DNA of 64,000 bases, taken from NCBI RefSeq assembly GCF_009908315.1, contig NZ_JAAATW010000001.1:930001-994000 (forward strand). The letters run 5' to 3'. The DNA is from Paragemmobacter ruber (GTDB taxonomy: Bacteria; Pseudomonadota; Alphaproteobacteria; Rhodobacterales; Rhodobacteraceae). This document shows positions 1 to 8,646 of the stretch, one piece after another; positions within the stretch are counted from its first letter, which is position 1, and each line of letters opens with the position of its first letter. Below the pieces are notes generated by a model. That model was not told where the DNA came from. It saw nothing but the letters and a program-made list of their open reading frames with translations, and ran no database searches. The translations under genes and the position numbers were made by a program.

Positions 1-116
1 GCGAAGGCGCCAGCTGCTGGTCGGTGCGCCTGTCGGGCGACAGCGTCACATGGGTCAAGGACGGCAAGGATGATGGGTCGGGCACCCTGATCCCCGGCAA
101 CGTCAACGACTTCTGA
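1..116 (+). CDS. C-terminal end of an unidentified protein (partial)
   Basis: An open frame enters from the left edge and stops at TGA 114-116, giving the last 37 or so residues. The tail is rich in Gly, Asp, Ser and Val (for example SCWSVRLSGDSVTWVKDG) and ends in NVNDF. It could be the end of a small secreted or periplasmic beta-rich protein, but I do not recognise the family. Codon use (GC-rich third positions) fits a real gene. Function unknown. Confidence 0.55.
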   Translation, partial: EGASCWSVRLSGDSVTWVKDGKDDGSGTLIPGNVNDF

Positions 117-159
117 GCCAAGATTTTCTGATCAATCGCAGCCGGGCTTCCCGGTCGGC

Positions 160-208
160 GCACGCAGCGGATGGTTCATCAGCCAGAAAACCACCGTTCG
201 CTGCGTGC
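160..208. repeat. Long imperfect stem-loop in the gap after the first gene
   Basis: GCACGCAGCG at 160-169 is perfectly complementary to CGCTGCGTGC at 199-208, and TGGTT at 172-176 can pair with AACCA at 189-193 further up the stem. The structure lies in the 195-base gap between the first gene (stop at 116) and the end of the DUF1489 gene (312). No T-run follows, so it is not a standard intrinsic terminator. It could be a 3' processing structure, a small RNA or a dispersed repeat. I see no gene in the rest of 117-311. Confidence 0.45.
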
Positions 209-311
209 ATACACTTTGCTGCACTACCGTGCTGCACCCGTTGCTGACTCCGCCCGCACATCGGTTCACGCCATTCCCGGCCGTTCCGGTTCCTGCGTCG
301 GAAACCGCCTG

Positions 312-740
312 TCACCGCAGCCCGATTTCGGCCAGCGCCTGCGCCAGCTCATGCGGCAGCGCCTCTTCGCGCTCCCGCCCCTTGGGCAGGTCGCGCGGGC
401 TCTCCGCCGGGTCCAGATAGCGCCAGCCCTGAAACGGGCGCCGCGCCGCCGCCTCGGTGCGGATCACCTCCGCATCCAGCACCAGCGCACAGCGCAGGAT
501 GCCATCCGCGCCTTCCACTTTCTCAAGCCCTACAATGCGTTGCCGGGCAAGGATCACGCCCTTGATCACCCAGTAGAGCGACCCACCCGCCAGCACCTCC
601 GCCTCGCGCTTGGGCCACATCCGCGTCACATGCACCGCCCGGCCCTTGGGCCAGCGATGGCGCTGGCTCTCTTGCCAGTCGACCAGATCCTCGACGCTGT
701 CCGCGCCGACACAGAGCTTAAGGATATTGATGTAAGACAC
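312..740 (-). CDS. DUF1489 family protein
   Basis: A 142-residue protein that starts at GTG 740, preceded by a GGGGGAA stretch. The start MSYINILKLCVGADSVEDL, the WQ...RHRWPKG segment and the segment with HVTRMWP and GSLYWVIKG resemble the alphaproteobacterial DUF1489 family. No enzymatic function is established for that family. The protein is soluble with no signal peptide. It is divergent from nrdJ across a 127-base gap. That arrangement alone does not show a link to deoxynucleotide synthesis. Confidence 0.75.
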   Translation of the reverse strand: MSYINILKLCVGADSVEDLVDWQESQRHRWPKGRAVHVTRMWPKREAEVLAGGSLYWVIKGVILARQRIVGLEKVEGADGILRCALVLDAEVIRTEAAARRPFQGWRYLDPAESPRDLPKGREREEALPHELAQALAEIGLR

Positions 741-797
741 GATTCCCCCGGCGCTTCGGACCCTGAAGGATAGCTGTGGTTAACCTCTCCGCAAGGT

Positions 798-826
798 TTG
801 ACGCATGCCGCCAATGCGCCTATCTT
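798..826 (+). promoter_or_regulatory. Sigma70-type promoter for nrdJ
   Basis: TTGACG at 798-803 and TATCTT at 821-826 are separated by 17 bases, close to the sigma70 consensus. Transcription would begin near 833. That rules out translation of nrdJ from the upstream in-frame ATG at 805 and supports the start at 868. I saw no cobalamin riboswitch-like structure in the short leader. Confidence 0.6.
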
Positions 827-867
827 GTGCGTTCCTCCGAAAGAACCGCAAAACCAAGGAAAATCGC

Positions 868-3153
868 ATGTCCCGATTCGCCGCCCCCATCGCCGAGCAG
901 ATCTGGGACATGAAGTACCGCCTGAAAGAGGCGGACGGCACCCCCCTCGACGGCACGGTCGAGGATACGTGGCGCCGGATCGCCCGCGCCTTGGCCGAGG
1001 TTGAGGCCGACCCCGCCCATTGGGAAGCGGAATTCTACAGCGCCCTGGAAGATTTCAAATTCCTGCCCGCAGGCCGCATCACGGCAGGCGCAGGCACGGG
1101 CCGCAGCGTCACGCTCTTCAACTGCTTCGTCATGGGCACCATCCCCGACAATATGGGCGGCATCTTCGACGGGCTGAAAGAGGCCGCGCTGACGATGCAG
1201 CAGGGCGGCGGAATCGGCTATGATTTCAGCACCATCCGCCCTCGCGGGGCCGAGGTGAAGGGCGTTGCCGCCGATGCCTCCGGCCCCCTCTCCTTCATGG
1301 ATGTCTGGGATGCGATGTGCCGCACCATCATGTCCGCAGGCAGCCGCCGGGGCGCGATGATGGCCACCATGCGCTGCGACCACCCCGATATCGAACAGTT
1401 CATCGAAGCGAAGAAAGACCCCGCCCGTTTGCGGATGTTCAACCTTTCCGTGCTAGTCACCGATCCCTTCATGGCGGCGGTCAAGGCGGATGGTCCGTGG
1501 GAACTCGTGTTCGACGGCAAGGTGTACAAGACGGTGCAGGCGCGCGATCTGTGGAATCGGATCATGCGCAACACCTATGATTTCGCCGAACCCGGCGTCA
1601 TCTTCATCGACCGCATCAATGCGATGAACAACCTCGCCTATTGCGAAACCATCGCCGCCACCAACCCCTGCGGCGAACAGCCCCTGCCGCCCTATGGCGC
1701 CTGCCTTCTGGGCTCCATCAACCTCGCCACACTGGTTAAGAATTCCTTTACCGAAGACGCCGCGATGGACATGGCCGCGCTGGATCGTCTGGTCCGCACC
1801 GCGGTGCGGATGATGGACAACGTGGTGGATGCCAGCCGCTTCCCCCTGCCCCAGCAGGCGGCCGAGGCGCAGGCAAAACGCCGCATCGGCCTTGGCGTCA
1901 CCGGTCTGGCCGACGCGCTGTTGATGATCGGTCAACGCTATGGCTCTGAAAAGGCGGCGGAAATCACCGAAGGCTGGATGCACGCCATCGCCCGCGCCGC
2001 CTATCTCGCCTCGGCCGATCTGGCCCGCGAAAAGGGGGCCTTCCCCCTGTTTGACGCCGACAAGTTCCTCGCCTCCGGGTCGCTCGCGCATATGGATGAT
2101 GACGTGAAGGCCACGATCCGCCAGCACGGCATCCGCAACGCGCTCCTCACCTCCATCGCGCCCACCGGCACGATCAGCCTCTATGCGGGCAATGTCTCGT
2201 CGGGCATCGAACCCGTCTTCGCCTATGCCTATACCCGCAAGGTCCTGCAAAAGGACGGCTCGCGCACGGAAGAAGAGGTCGTCGATTACGCCGTCCGCCT
2301 CTGGCGCGAAAAGATGGGCGATGCCCCCCTGCCGGATTACCTCGTCAACGCCCAGACCCTGCCCCCGCTCGACCATGTCCGCATGCAGGCGGCGGCGCAG
2401 AAATGGGTGGACAGCTCCATCTCCAAGACGATCAACTGCCCGGAAGACATCAGCTTTGACGCGTTCAAAGAGGTCTACATGGCCGCCTGGGATCAGGGCT
2501 GCAAAGGCTGCACCACCTACCGTCCGAACGATGTGACGGGCTCTGTCCTCACAGTCTCGGAAAGTTCGGAAAAGACCCCCGCCGAAGACCCCGCCGCCGT
2601 CCGCCAATCGCAGGACGGGGCCGAGGTCGTCTATCTGTCTGAACCGCTCGACCGCCCCGCCGCGCTGGAGGGCCAGACCTACAAGCTGAAATGGCCGGGC
2701 TCCGAACACGCGCTCTACATCACCATCAACGACATCGTCATCGCGGGCCACCGCCGCCCGTTCGAGGTGTTCATCAATTCGAAGAACATGGAACATTTCG
2801 CATGGACCGTGGCGCTGACCCGGATGATCAGCGCAGTGTTCCGGCGCGGCGGCGATATTTCCTTTGTTGTGGAAGAACTTAAGGCCGTCTTCGACCCGCG
2901 TGGCGGCGCCTGGATGGAGGGGCGCTATATCCCCTCGATGCTGGCCGCCATCGGCGGCGTCATCGAACGCCACCTGATCGACATCGGCTTCATCGCGGGC
3001 GAAGGGCTGGGCCTGAAATCCGACCCGCAGGCGCAGGTGGTTGCCCTCGGCGCCCCCAAGGGCAAGGCCTGCTCCTCCTGCGGCAGCTATGACATGCGCA
3101 TGGTCGAAGGCTGCATGACCTGCGCCTCCTGCGGCTTCTCCAAATGCGGTTAA
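868..3153 (+). CDS. nrdJ: Adenosylcobalamin-dependent (class II) ribonucleotide reductase
   Basis: Converts ribonucleotides to deoxyribonucleotides using adenosylcobalamin as radical source. The protein is 761 residues from ATG 868, which follows AAGGA at the right distance; an upstream in-frame ATG at 805 lies inside the promoter. Class II hallmarks are the first redox Cys in LFNCFVMG (about residue 86), the NPCGEQPLPPYGACLLGS active-site block (Cys about 268), APTGTIS, and a C-terminal Cys-rich tail with CSSCGSYD and CMTCASCGFSKCG. That tail is typical of the longer NrdJ form with a zinc-ribbon-like end that re-reduces the active site. Because it needs no oxygen, the enzyme can work aerobically or anaerobically. 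It appears monocistronic. Confidence 0.95.
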   Translation: MSRFAAPIAEQIWDMKYRLKEADGTPLDGTVEDTWRRIARALAEVEADPAHWEAEFYSALEDFKFLPAGRITAGAGTGRSVTLFNCFVMGTIPDNMGGIFDGLKEAALTMQQGGGIGYDFSTIRPRGAEVKGVAADASGPLSFMDVWDAMCRTIMSAGSRRGAMMATMRCDHPDIEQFIEAKKDPARLRMFNLSVLVTDPFMAAVKADGPWELVFDGKVYKTVQARDLWNRIMRNTYDFAEPGVIFIDRINAMNNLAYCETIAATNPCGEQPLPPYGACLLGSINLATLVKNSFTEDAAMDMAALDRLVRTAVRMMDNVVDASRFPLPQQAAEAQAKRRIGLGVTGLADALLMIGQRYGSEKAAEITEGWMHAIARAAYLASADLAREKGAFPLFDADKFLASGSLAHMDDDVKATIRQHGIRNALLTSIAPTGTISLYAGNVSSGIEPVFAYAYTRKVLQKDGSRTEEEVVDYAVRLWREKMGDAPLPDYLVNAQTLPPLDHVRMQAAAQKWVDSSISKTINCPEDISFDAFKEVYMAAWDQGCKGCTTYRPNDVTGSVLTVSESSEKTPAEDPAAVRQSQDGAEVVYLSEPLDRPAALEGQTYKLKWPGSEHALYITINDIVIAGHRRPFEVFINSKNMEHFAWTVALTRMISAVFRRGGDISFVVEELKAVFDPRGGAWMEGRYIPSMLAAIGGVIERHLIDIGFIAGEGLGLKSDPQAQVVALGAPKGKACSSCGSYDMRMVEGCMTCASCGFSKCG

Positions 3154-3162
3154 GGATCGCTT

Positions 3163-3210
3163 AATCGACAAGGAAAACTTGTCGATTGCCTGTCGAACTT
3201 GGTTTTCCTT
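3163..3210 (+). promoter_or_regulatory. Two overlapping, mutually exclusive hairpins between nrdJ and the catabolic operon
   Basis: Hairpin A pairs AATCGACAAG (3163-3172) with CTTGTCGATT (3178-3187) around the loop GAAAA. Hairpin B pairs AAGGAAAAC (3170-3178) with GTTTTCCTT (3202-3210). The two share bases, so only one can form at a time. The region could be the nrdJ 3' end, an attenuator in the leader of the next operon, or both. Neither hairpin is followed by a convincing U-run. Confidence 0.4.
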
Positions 3211-3269
3211 CCGCCCCCGAACGGGCATGCTGCGCGTGACAGACGTCCGTGGTGCGAAAGGAAAGCCCG

Positions 3270-4934
3270 ATGCAGAATGGCGGTCAACTGCTGGTTCAAT
3301 CCCTTGTCGCCCTTGGCGCGACCCGCGCCTTCGGCGTGCCGGGAGAAAGCTATCTGGCCGTTCTGGACGCGCTGCACGACACGGGCGGCAAGCTGGATTT
3401 CACGCTGTGCCGCAACGAAGGCGGGGCCGCCTTCATGGCCGCCGCCTGGGGCAAGCTGACGGGCAGCCCGGGCATCTGCATGGTGACGCGCGGGCCGGGC
3501 GTGACCAATGCCTCCATCGGGATCCACACCGCGATGCAGGATTCCGCCCCGATGATCATCTTCGTGGGCCAGGTCGGCACCGATCTGCAAGGGCGCGAGG
3601 CATTTCAGGAAATCGACTATCCGGCCGTCTTCGGCACCATGGCGAAATGGGCGGTGGAGATTTCCCATGTCGAGAGGATTCCTGAAATCCTTTCAAGGGC
3701 ATGGATGACCGCCCTCGCGGGGCGCCCCGGCCCCGTGGTCATCGCCCTGCCCGAAGATATGCTGACCACCCTCACCGCCACGGCCCCGCTGACGGCCGCC
3801 GCCACGATCCGCGAACCCGCCCCCGATGCCGCCACCGTGGATGATGCGCTGGCCCTCCTGCGCCGCGCGGAACGCCCGCTGATCATCTTGGGCGGCTGCA
3901 ACTGGACAGATCGCGGGCGGCAAGCCCTGCAGGCCTTTGCCGAGGCGTCCGATATCCCCGCCATCGCCGCCTTCCGTTTTCAGGACAGGTTCGACAACCA
4001 TTCCCCCGTCTATGCCGGTGAAGCCGGGGTGGGGATGCCGCCCCATGTGCGCAAGCTGATCCTCGAGGCCGACACGATCCTCGCCCTCAACATCCGCTTT
4101 GGCGAGATGACGACGGATGCCTATACCCTGCTCGACGTGCCGGTGCCGCGGCAGCGGCTGATCCATGTCCACCCGTCCGATCGTGAGATCGGCAAGATCT
4201 ACCAGCCCACGCTGGGCATTCAGGCCGGGCCAAACGCCTTTGCGGCCGCCCTGCGCCCCGTGTCCGGCCCCTGGGCCAACTGGCGCGCGCAGGCCCGCGC
4301 GGGCTATGAGGCCAGCTTCGATGCCCCCGCCCAGCCCTCGCCCGTCGACATGGTGGCGGTGACCGCCCATCTGCGTGACGTGTTGCCCGAGGATGTGATC
4401 CTGACGAATGGCGCGGGCAACTTCACCGTCTGGCCTAACAAGTTCTTCAGGTACGGCCCCAAGGCGCGGCTGCTTGCGCCGCAATCCGGCGCCATGGGCT
4501 ATGGCCTGCCTGCCGCCATCGCGGCCAAGGTGGCCCATCCCGACCGCACGGTTGTCTGCTTTGCCGGGGATGGCGATTTCCAGATGAACTGCCAGGAGCT
4601 TGGCACCGCGATGCAGGCGGGGGCGCAACCCATCTTGCTGATCCTGAACAATGGCACCTATGGCACGATCCGCGCGCATCAGGAACGCAACTACCCCGCC
4701 CGTGTCTCGGCCACCGATCTGGTCAACCCCGACTTCGCGGCGCTGGCCCGCGCCTACGGCTTTCACGGCGAAAGGGTGGAGACGACCGCCGATTTCCCCG
4801 CCGCCTTCGCCCGGGCCTTGGCCTCCAAGACCGGCGCGGTGCTGGATCTGAACATCGCGGCCGAGGCGATCACCCCGCGCCAGACCCTTTCCCAGATGCG
4901 CGCCGCCGCCCTTGCGGCAAAGGACAGAACCTGA
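3270..4934 (+). CDS. Thiamine pyrophosphate-dependent enzyme, acetolactate synthase-like
   Basis: A 554-residue protein with the three-domain layout of the acetolactate synthase / 2-oxoacid decarboxylase superfamily. The N-terminal Pyr domain carries the activating Glu in CRNEGGAAFMA (about residue 51). A central domain follows, and the C-terminal PP domain has the metal/diphosphate motif GDGDFQMN...LNNGTYG. ATG 3270 follows GAAAGGAAAG; the upstream GTG at 3249 is less likely. The gene heads a run of overlapping catabolic genes and ends TGATG, overlapping hyuA by 1 base. There is no regulatory small subunit next to it, so branched-chain biosynthesis is unlikely. A carboligase or decarboxylase acting on a pathway 2-oxoacid is a better guess. 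The substrate is not evident. Confidence 0.8.
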   Translation: MQNGGQLLVQSLVALGATRAFGVPGESYLAVLDALHDTGGKLDFTLCRNEGGAAFMAAAWGKLTGSPGICMVTRGPGVTNASIGIHTAMQDSAPMIIFVGQVGTDLQGREAFQEIDYPAVFGTMAKWAVEISHVERIPEILSRAWMTALAGRPGPVVIALPEDMLTTLTATAPLTAAATIREPAPDAATVDDALALLRRAERPLIILGGCNWTDRGRQALQAFAEASDIPAIAAFRFQDRFDNHSPVYAGEAGVGMPPHVRKLILEADTILALNIRFGEMTTDAYTLLDVPVPRQRLIHVHPSDREIGKIYQPTLGIQAGPNAFAAALRPVSGPWANWRAQARAGYEASFDAPAQPSPVDMVAVTAHLRDVLPEDVILTNGAGNFTVWPNKFFRYGPKARLLAPQSGAMGYGLPAAIAAKVAHPDRTVVCFAGDGDFQMNCQELGTAMQAGAQPILLILNNGTYGTIRAHQERNYPARVSATDLVNPDFAALARAYGFHGERVETTADFPAAFARALASKTGAVLDLNIAAEAITPRQTLSQMRAAALAAKDRT

Positions 4935-7024
4935 TGCCCAGTCCCCAGACCCGGATCGGCGCCGATATCGGCGGCACCTTCACCGACATCGTGCTGGAAC
5001 ATGACGGCGCGATCCATTCGACCAAGATCCTGACCAGCTACAGCGCCCCCGAACAGCCGATCCTCGACGGGATCCGCCTTCTGCTGGATCAGGCCGGGAT
5101 CGGGCCTGCCGACATCGACATCGTGATCCATGGCACGACGCTGGCCACCAATGCCCTGATCGAACGGCGCGGCGCGCGCACGGCCTTTGTCACGACCGAA
5201 GGCTTTCGCGACGTGATCGAGATGCGGACCGAAAACCGGTTCGATCAATACGACCTGAACCTGTCGCTGCCCCTGCCCCTTGTCCCGCGCGAGGACCGCT
5301 TCACCGTGGCAGGCCGCATCGGGGCGGCAGGGCAGGAACTTGCCCCGCTGGACGAGGCCGCGCTGCAAGCACTGGCCGACCGCATCGCCACAGGCGGCTA
5401 TGGCGCGGTGGCCATCGGGTTCATCCATTCCTACATGAACCCCGCCCATGAACGCCGCGCGCGTGACATCATCGCTGCCAAGGTGGCGGTGCCGATCTCG
5501 ATCTCGGCCGAAGTCTCGCCCCAGATGCGCGAGTTTGAACGCTTCAACACCGTCTGCGCCAATGCCTATGTCCGCCCGCAGATGGCCGACTATCTGGCGC
5601 GGTTGCAGGTGCGGCTGGCCGAGATGGGCGCGCGCTGCCCGGTCTACATGATCCATTCCGGCGGCGGTCTGATCGACGTGGACACCGCCGCCGAATTCCC
5701 CGTGCGACTGGTGGAAAGCGGCCCCGCCGGCGGGGCCATCTTCGCCGCCGACATCGCGCGCCGTTTCGGGCTGGACCGCGTGGCGAGTTACGACATGGGC
5801 GGCACCACCGCCAAGATCTGCCTGATCGAGGATTTCGCCCCAAAGACCGCCCGCAGTTTCGAAGTGGCGCGCACCACGCGCTTTGCCAAGGGGTCGGGGA
5901 TGCCCATATCCATCCCGGTGATCGAGATGATCGAAATCGGTGCTGGCGGCGGCTCCATCGCCTGGGTGGATGGGATGGGGCGCATCCAGACCGGCCCGGA
6001 ATCCGCTGCATCGGAACCCGGCCCCGCCTGCTACCAGCGGGGCGGCACGCGCCCCGCCATCACCGATGCCGATCTGGTGCTGGGCAAGATCGACCCCGAC
6101 AATTTCGCCGGTGGCGCGATACGCCTGTCGCGCCCCGCGGCAGAGGCCGCCATCACCCGCGACGTGGGCGATCGCCTGTCGCTGGGGGTAGAGGCCGCCG
6201 CCTTCGGCATCTGCGAGGTGGTGGATGAAAACATGGCCAATGCCGCCCGCGTGCATGCGGTGGAAAACGGCAAGAACATCGCCGAAAACACGATGATCGC
6301 CTTTGGTGGTGCGGCCCCGCTCCATGCCGCGCGGCTGTGCGAAAAGCTGGGCATCGACCGCTGCCTGATCCCGCCCGGGGCGGGCGTGGGATCGGCCATC
6401 GGTTTCCTGCGCGCGCCCTTCGGCTATGAGGCGCTGCTGTCCAAGGTCACGCGCCTGTCGCGGTTCGACATCCCCGCCGTCAACGCCATGCTGGCCGACC
6501 TGATCGCCACGGCCGAGCGTTTCGTCCGGGCGGGCAGCACTGGTGCCGTGCGGCGCGAAATCACGGCCTTCATGCGCTATGTCGGACAGGGGTGGGAAAT
6601 CCCCGTCCCCCTGCCCGACCGCCCCTTCGCACAAGGCGATGTCGAGGCCCTGCGCGCCGCCTTCCGCGATGCCTATGCCCGCTTCTTCGGGCGCGCCATC
6701 GACGGGCTGGATGGGCTGGAGATCGAGGTGGTCACATGGTCGGTCAAGGCGCAGGACGAACGCCCCGAAACGCCCCGGCATGACCTCACCCTCGGGCAGG
6801 GGGCGGCAAGCACGGCACAGACGCGCCCGGTGTTTGATCCGACCGCCGCCGCAGCGCTGCCCGCGGCCATCCATGACCGCGCGGCCCTGCCGCCCGGCAC
6901 GCGCGTCCCCGGCCCCGCCGTGATCGTGGAACGCGAAACCGCCACCGTCGTCACCGCGCCCTTCGATGCCGTGATGCAGACCGATGGCTCCCTCCTCTTG
7001 ATCCGCAAGGAACCGCGCGCATGA
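4934..7024 (+). CDS. Hydantoinase/oxoprolinase family protein, subunit A (HyuA-like)
   Basis: A 696-residue ATP-dependent amidohydrolase subunit. The N-terminus has the nucleotide-binding-fold motif GADIGGTFTDIVLE, followed by HGTTLATNALIERRGARTAFVTT and, near residue 285, the second phosphate motif YDMGGTTAKICLIE. This is the usual order in N-methylhydantoinase A and in the alpha part of 5-oxoprolinase. The family cleaves cyclic amides such as hydantoins, 5-oxoproline or related lactams with ATP, together with a B subunit. The B subunit is encoded next and overlaps this gene by 4 bases. Which ring is opened cannot be read from sequence, because paralogues differ in substrate and some are carboxylases. 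Confidence 0.85.
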   Translation: MPSPQTRIGADIGGTFTDIVLEHDGAIHSTKILTSYSAPEQPILDGIRLLLDQAGIGPADIDIVIHGTTLATNALIERRGARTAFVTTEGFRDVIEMRTENRFDQYDLNLSLPLPLVPREDRFTVAGRIGAAGQELAPLDEAALQALADRIATGGYGAVAIGFIHSYMNPAHERRARDIIAAKVAVPISISAEVSPQMREFERFNTVCANAYVRPQMADYLARLQVRLAEMGARCPVYMIHSGGGLIDVDTAAEFPVRLVESGPAGGAIFAADIARRFGLDRVASYDMGGTTAKICLIEDFAPKTARSFEVARTTRFAKGSGMPISIPVIEMIEIGAGGGSIAWVDGMGRIQTGPESAASEPGPACYQRGGTRPAITDADLVLGKIDPDNFAGGAIRLSRPAAEAAITRDVGDRLSLGVEAAAFGICEVVDENMANAARVHAVENGKNIAENTMIAFGGAAPLHAARLCEKLGIDRCLIPPGAGVGSAIGFLRAPFGYEALLSKVTRLSRFDIPAVNAMLADLIATAERFVRAGSTGAVRREITAFMRYVGQGWEIPVPLPDRPFAQGDVEALRAAFRDAYARFFGRAIDGLDGLEIEVVTWSVKAQDERPETPRHDLTLGQGAASTAQTRPVFDPTAAAALPAAIHDRAALPPGTRVPGPAVIVERETATVVTAPFDAVMQTDGSLLLIRKEPRA

Positions 7025-8646
7025 CTGATGCCACCATGGAAATCCGCATGCAGGTGATGTGGAACCGCCTGATCTCGGTCGTCGAGGAACAGGCGATGAC
7101 GCTGCTGCGCACCGCCTTTTCCACCTCTGTGCGCGAGGCAGGCGATCTGTCGGCGGGAGTGTTTGATCCGCAGGGGCGGATGCTGGCGCAGGCCGTGACC
7201 GGGACGCCCGGCCATGTGAACACCATGGCCGAGGCGGTGGGCCATTTCATCGCCGAGATCGGGCGCGAAAACATGTTCCCCGGCGATACCTATGTGACCA
7301 ATGACCCGTGGCTGGGCACGGGCCACCTGCATGACATCACGATGGTGTCGCCGTCCTTCCTTGGCGACGTGTTGGTGGGCTTCTTTGCCTGCACCGCCCA
7401 TGTGGTGGATGTGGGCGGGCGCGGCTTTGGCGCGGATGGCAAGTCGGTCTATGAGGAAGGCATCCAGATCCCCATCATGAAATTCGCCGAACGTGGCCGG
7501 GTGAATGCCGATCTGGTCCGCCTGATCCGGGCCAATGTGCGCGAACCCAATCAAGTGGTGGGGGATTTCTATTCGCTTGCCGCCTGCAATGATGTGGGTC
7601 ATCGCCGCCTGACCGCGATGATGGCAGAGATCGGCCTCACCTCGCTGGACACTCTGGGCGAATTCATCTTCACCCGCACCCGGGCGGCCACGCTGGACCG
7701 GATCCGCGCCCTGCCACAGGGGGCGTGGGACAATGTGCTCGATACCGACGGCTATGACGAACCCGTGCGGCTGGCGGCGCGGGTGTCGGTCGCGGGGGAC
7801 AGGGTGCATTGCGATTTCACCGGCAGCGCGCCGGTCAGCCGCTGGGGCATCAACGTGCCGGTGATCTATACCAAGGCCTATGCCTGCTATGCGCTGAAAT
7901 GCGTGATCGCGCCGGACATCCCCAACAACTGGGCCTCGCTCGCGGCCTTCACCATCGACGCGCCGGAAAACATCCTGAACGCCCCGCGCCCTGCGCCCGT
8001 CTCGGTGCGCCATGTGATCGGGCATCTGGTGCCGGATCTGGTGCTGGGTGCGCTGGCAAAGGCGCTGCCGGGGCAGGTGCTGGCCGAAGGCGCGGCGGCG
8101 CTGTGGAACATCCACATGTCGGTGCGCCCCGCCGCCGGGGCGGCCGGGCGGCGGGCCGAGATCCTGATGTTCAACTCGGGCGGCATGGGCGCGCGGCCCG
8201 GCTCCGATGGCCTGTCGGCCACGGCCTTCCCGTCGGGCGTGATGACCATGCCCATCGAGGCCACGGAACATACCGGCCCCATCACCATCTGGCGCAAGGA
8301 GCTGCGTCCCGATTCGGGTGGTGACGGGGAATTCCGCGGCGGTCTGGGGCAGATCATCGAGATCGAACCGGCGCCGGGGCATGAGTTCGACTTCTCGGCC
8401 ATGTTCGACCGGGTTCATCACCCGGCGCGCGGCCGCGATGGCGGCCAGCCGGGGGCGGCGGGGCGCGTGGCGCTGGATGACGGGACGGTGCTGAAACCGA
8501 AGGGCTGGCAGCATGTCCCCGCCGGTCGCCGCCTGATCCTGCATCTGCCCGGTGGCGGCGGCTTTGGCGATCCGGCCAACCGCCCCGAGGCGGCACGCGA
8601 TGCCGATCTGACCAAGGGTTACGTCATCAAGGGGCCGGACACATGA
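7021..8646 (+). CDS. Hydantoinase/oxoprolinase family protein, subunit B (HyuB-like)
   Basis: A 541-residue partner of the preceding HyuA-like protein. Typical B-subunit features are the start MQVMWNRLISVVEEQAMTL, SVREAGDLSAGVFDPQG, GTPGHVNTMA and TNDPWLGTGHLHDIT. A Gly-rich C-terminal segment contains LHLPGGGGFGDP. ATGA overlaps on both sides mean it is translationally coupled to hyuA and to the downstream aminotransferase. Together the pair should form an ATP-driven ring-opening amidase of unknown substrate. Confidence 0.85.
   Translation: MTDATMEIRMQVMWNRLISVVEEQAMTLLRTAFSTSVREAGDLSAGVFDPQGRMLAQAVTGTPGHVNTMAEAVGHFIAEIGRENMFPGDTYVTNDPWLGTGHLHDITMVSPSFLGDVLVGFFACTAHVVDVGGRGFGADGKSVYEEGIQIPIMKFAERGRVNADLVRLIRANVREPNQVVGDFYSLAACNDVGHRRLTAMMAEIGLTSLDTLGEFIFTRTRAATLDRIRALPQGAWDNVLDTDGYDEPVRLAARVSVAGDRVHCDFTGSAPVSRWGINVPVIYTKAYACYALKCVIAPDIPNNWASLAAFTIDAPENILNAPRPAPVSVRHVIGHLVPDLVLGALAKALPGQVLAEGAAALWNIHMSVRPAAGAAGRRAEILMFNSGGMGARPGSDGLSATAFPSGVMTMPIEATEHTGPITIWRKELRPDSGGDGEFRGGLGQIIEIEPAPGHEFDFSAMFDRVHHPARGRDGGQPGAAGRVALDDGTVLKPKGWQHVPAGRRLILHLPGGGGFGDPANRPEAARDADLTKGYVIKGPDT

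Noticed and set aside
741-867. Cobalamin riboswitch ahead of nrdJ
   Set aside because: The leader after the promoter is only about 35 bases, too short for a B12 riboswitch, and no B12-box-like sequence was seen.
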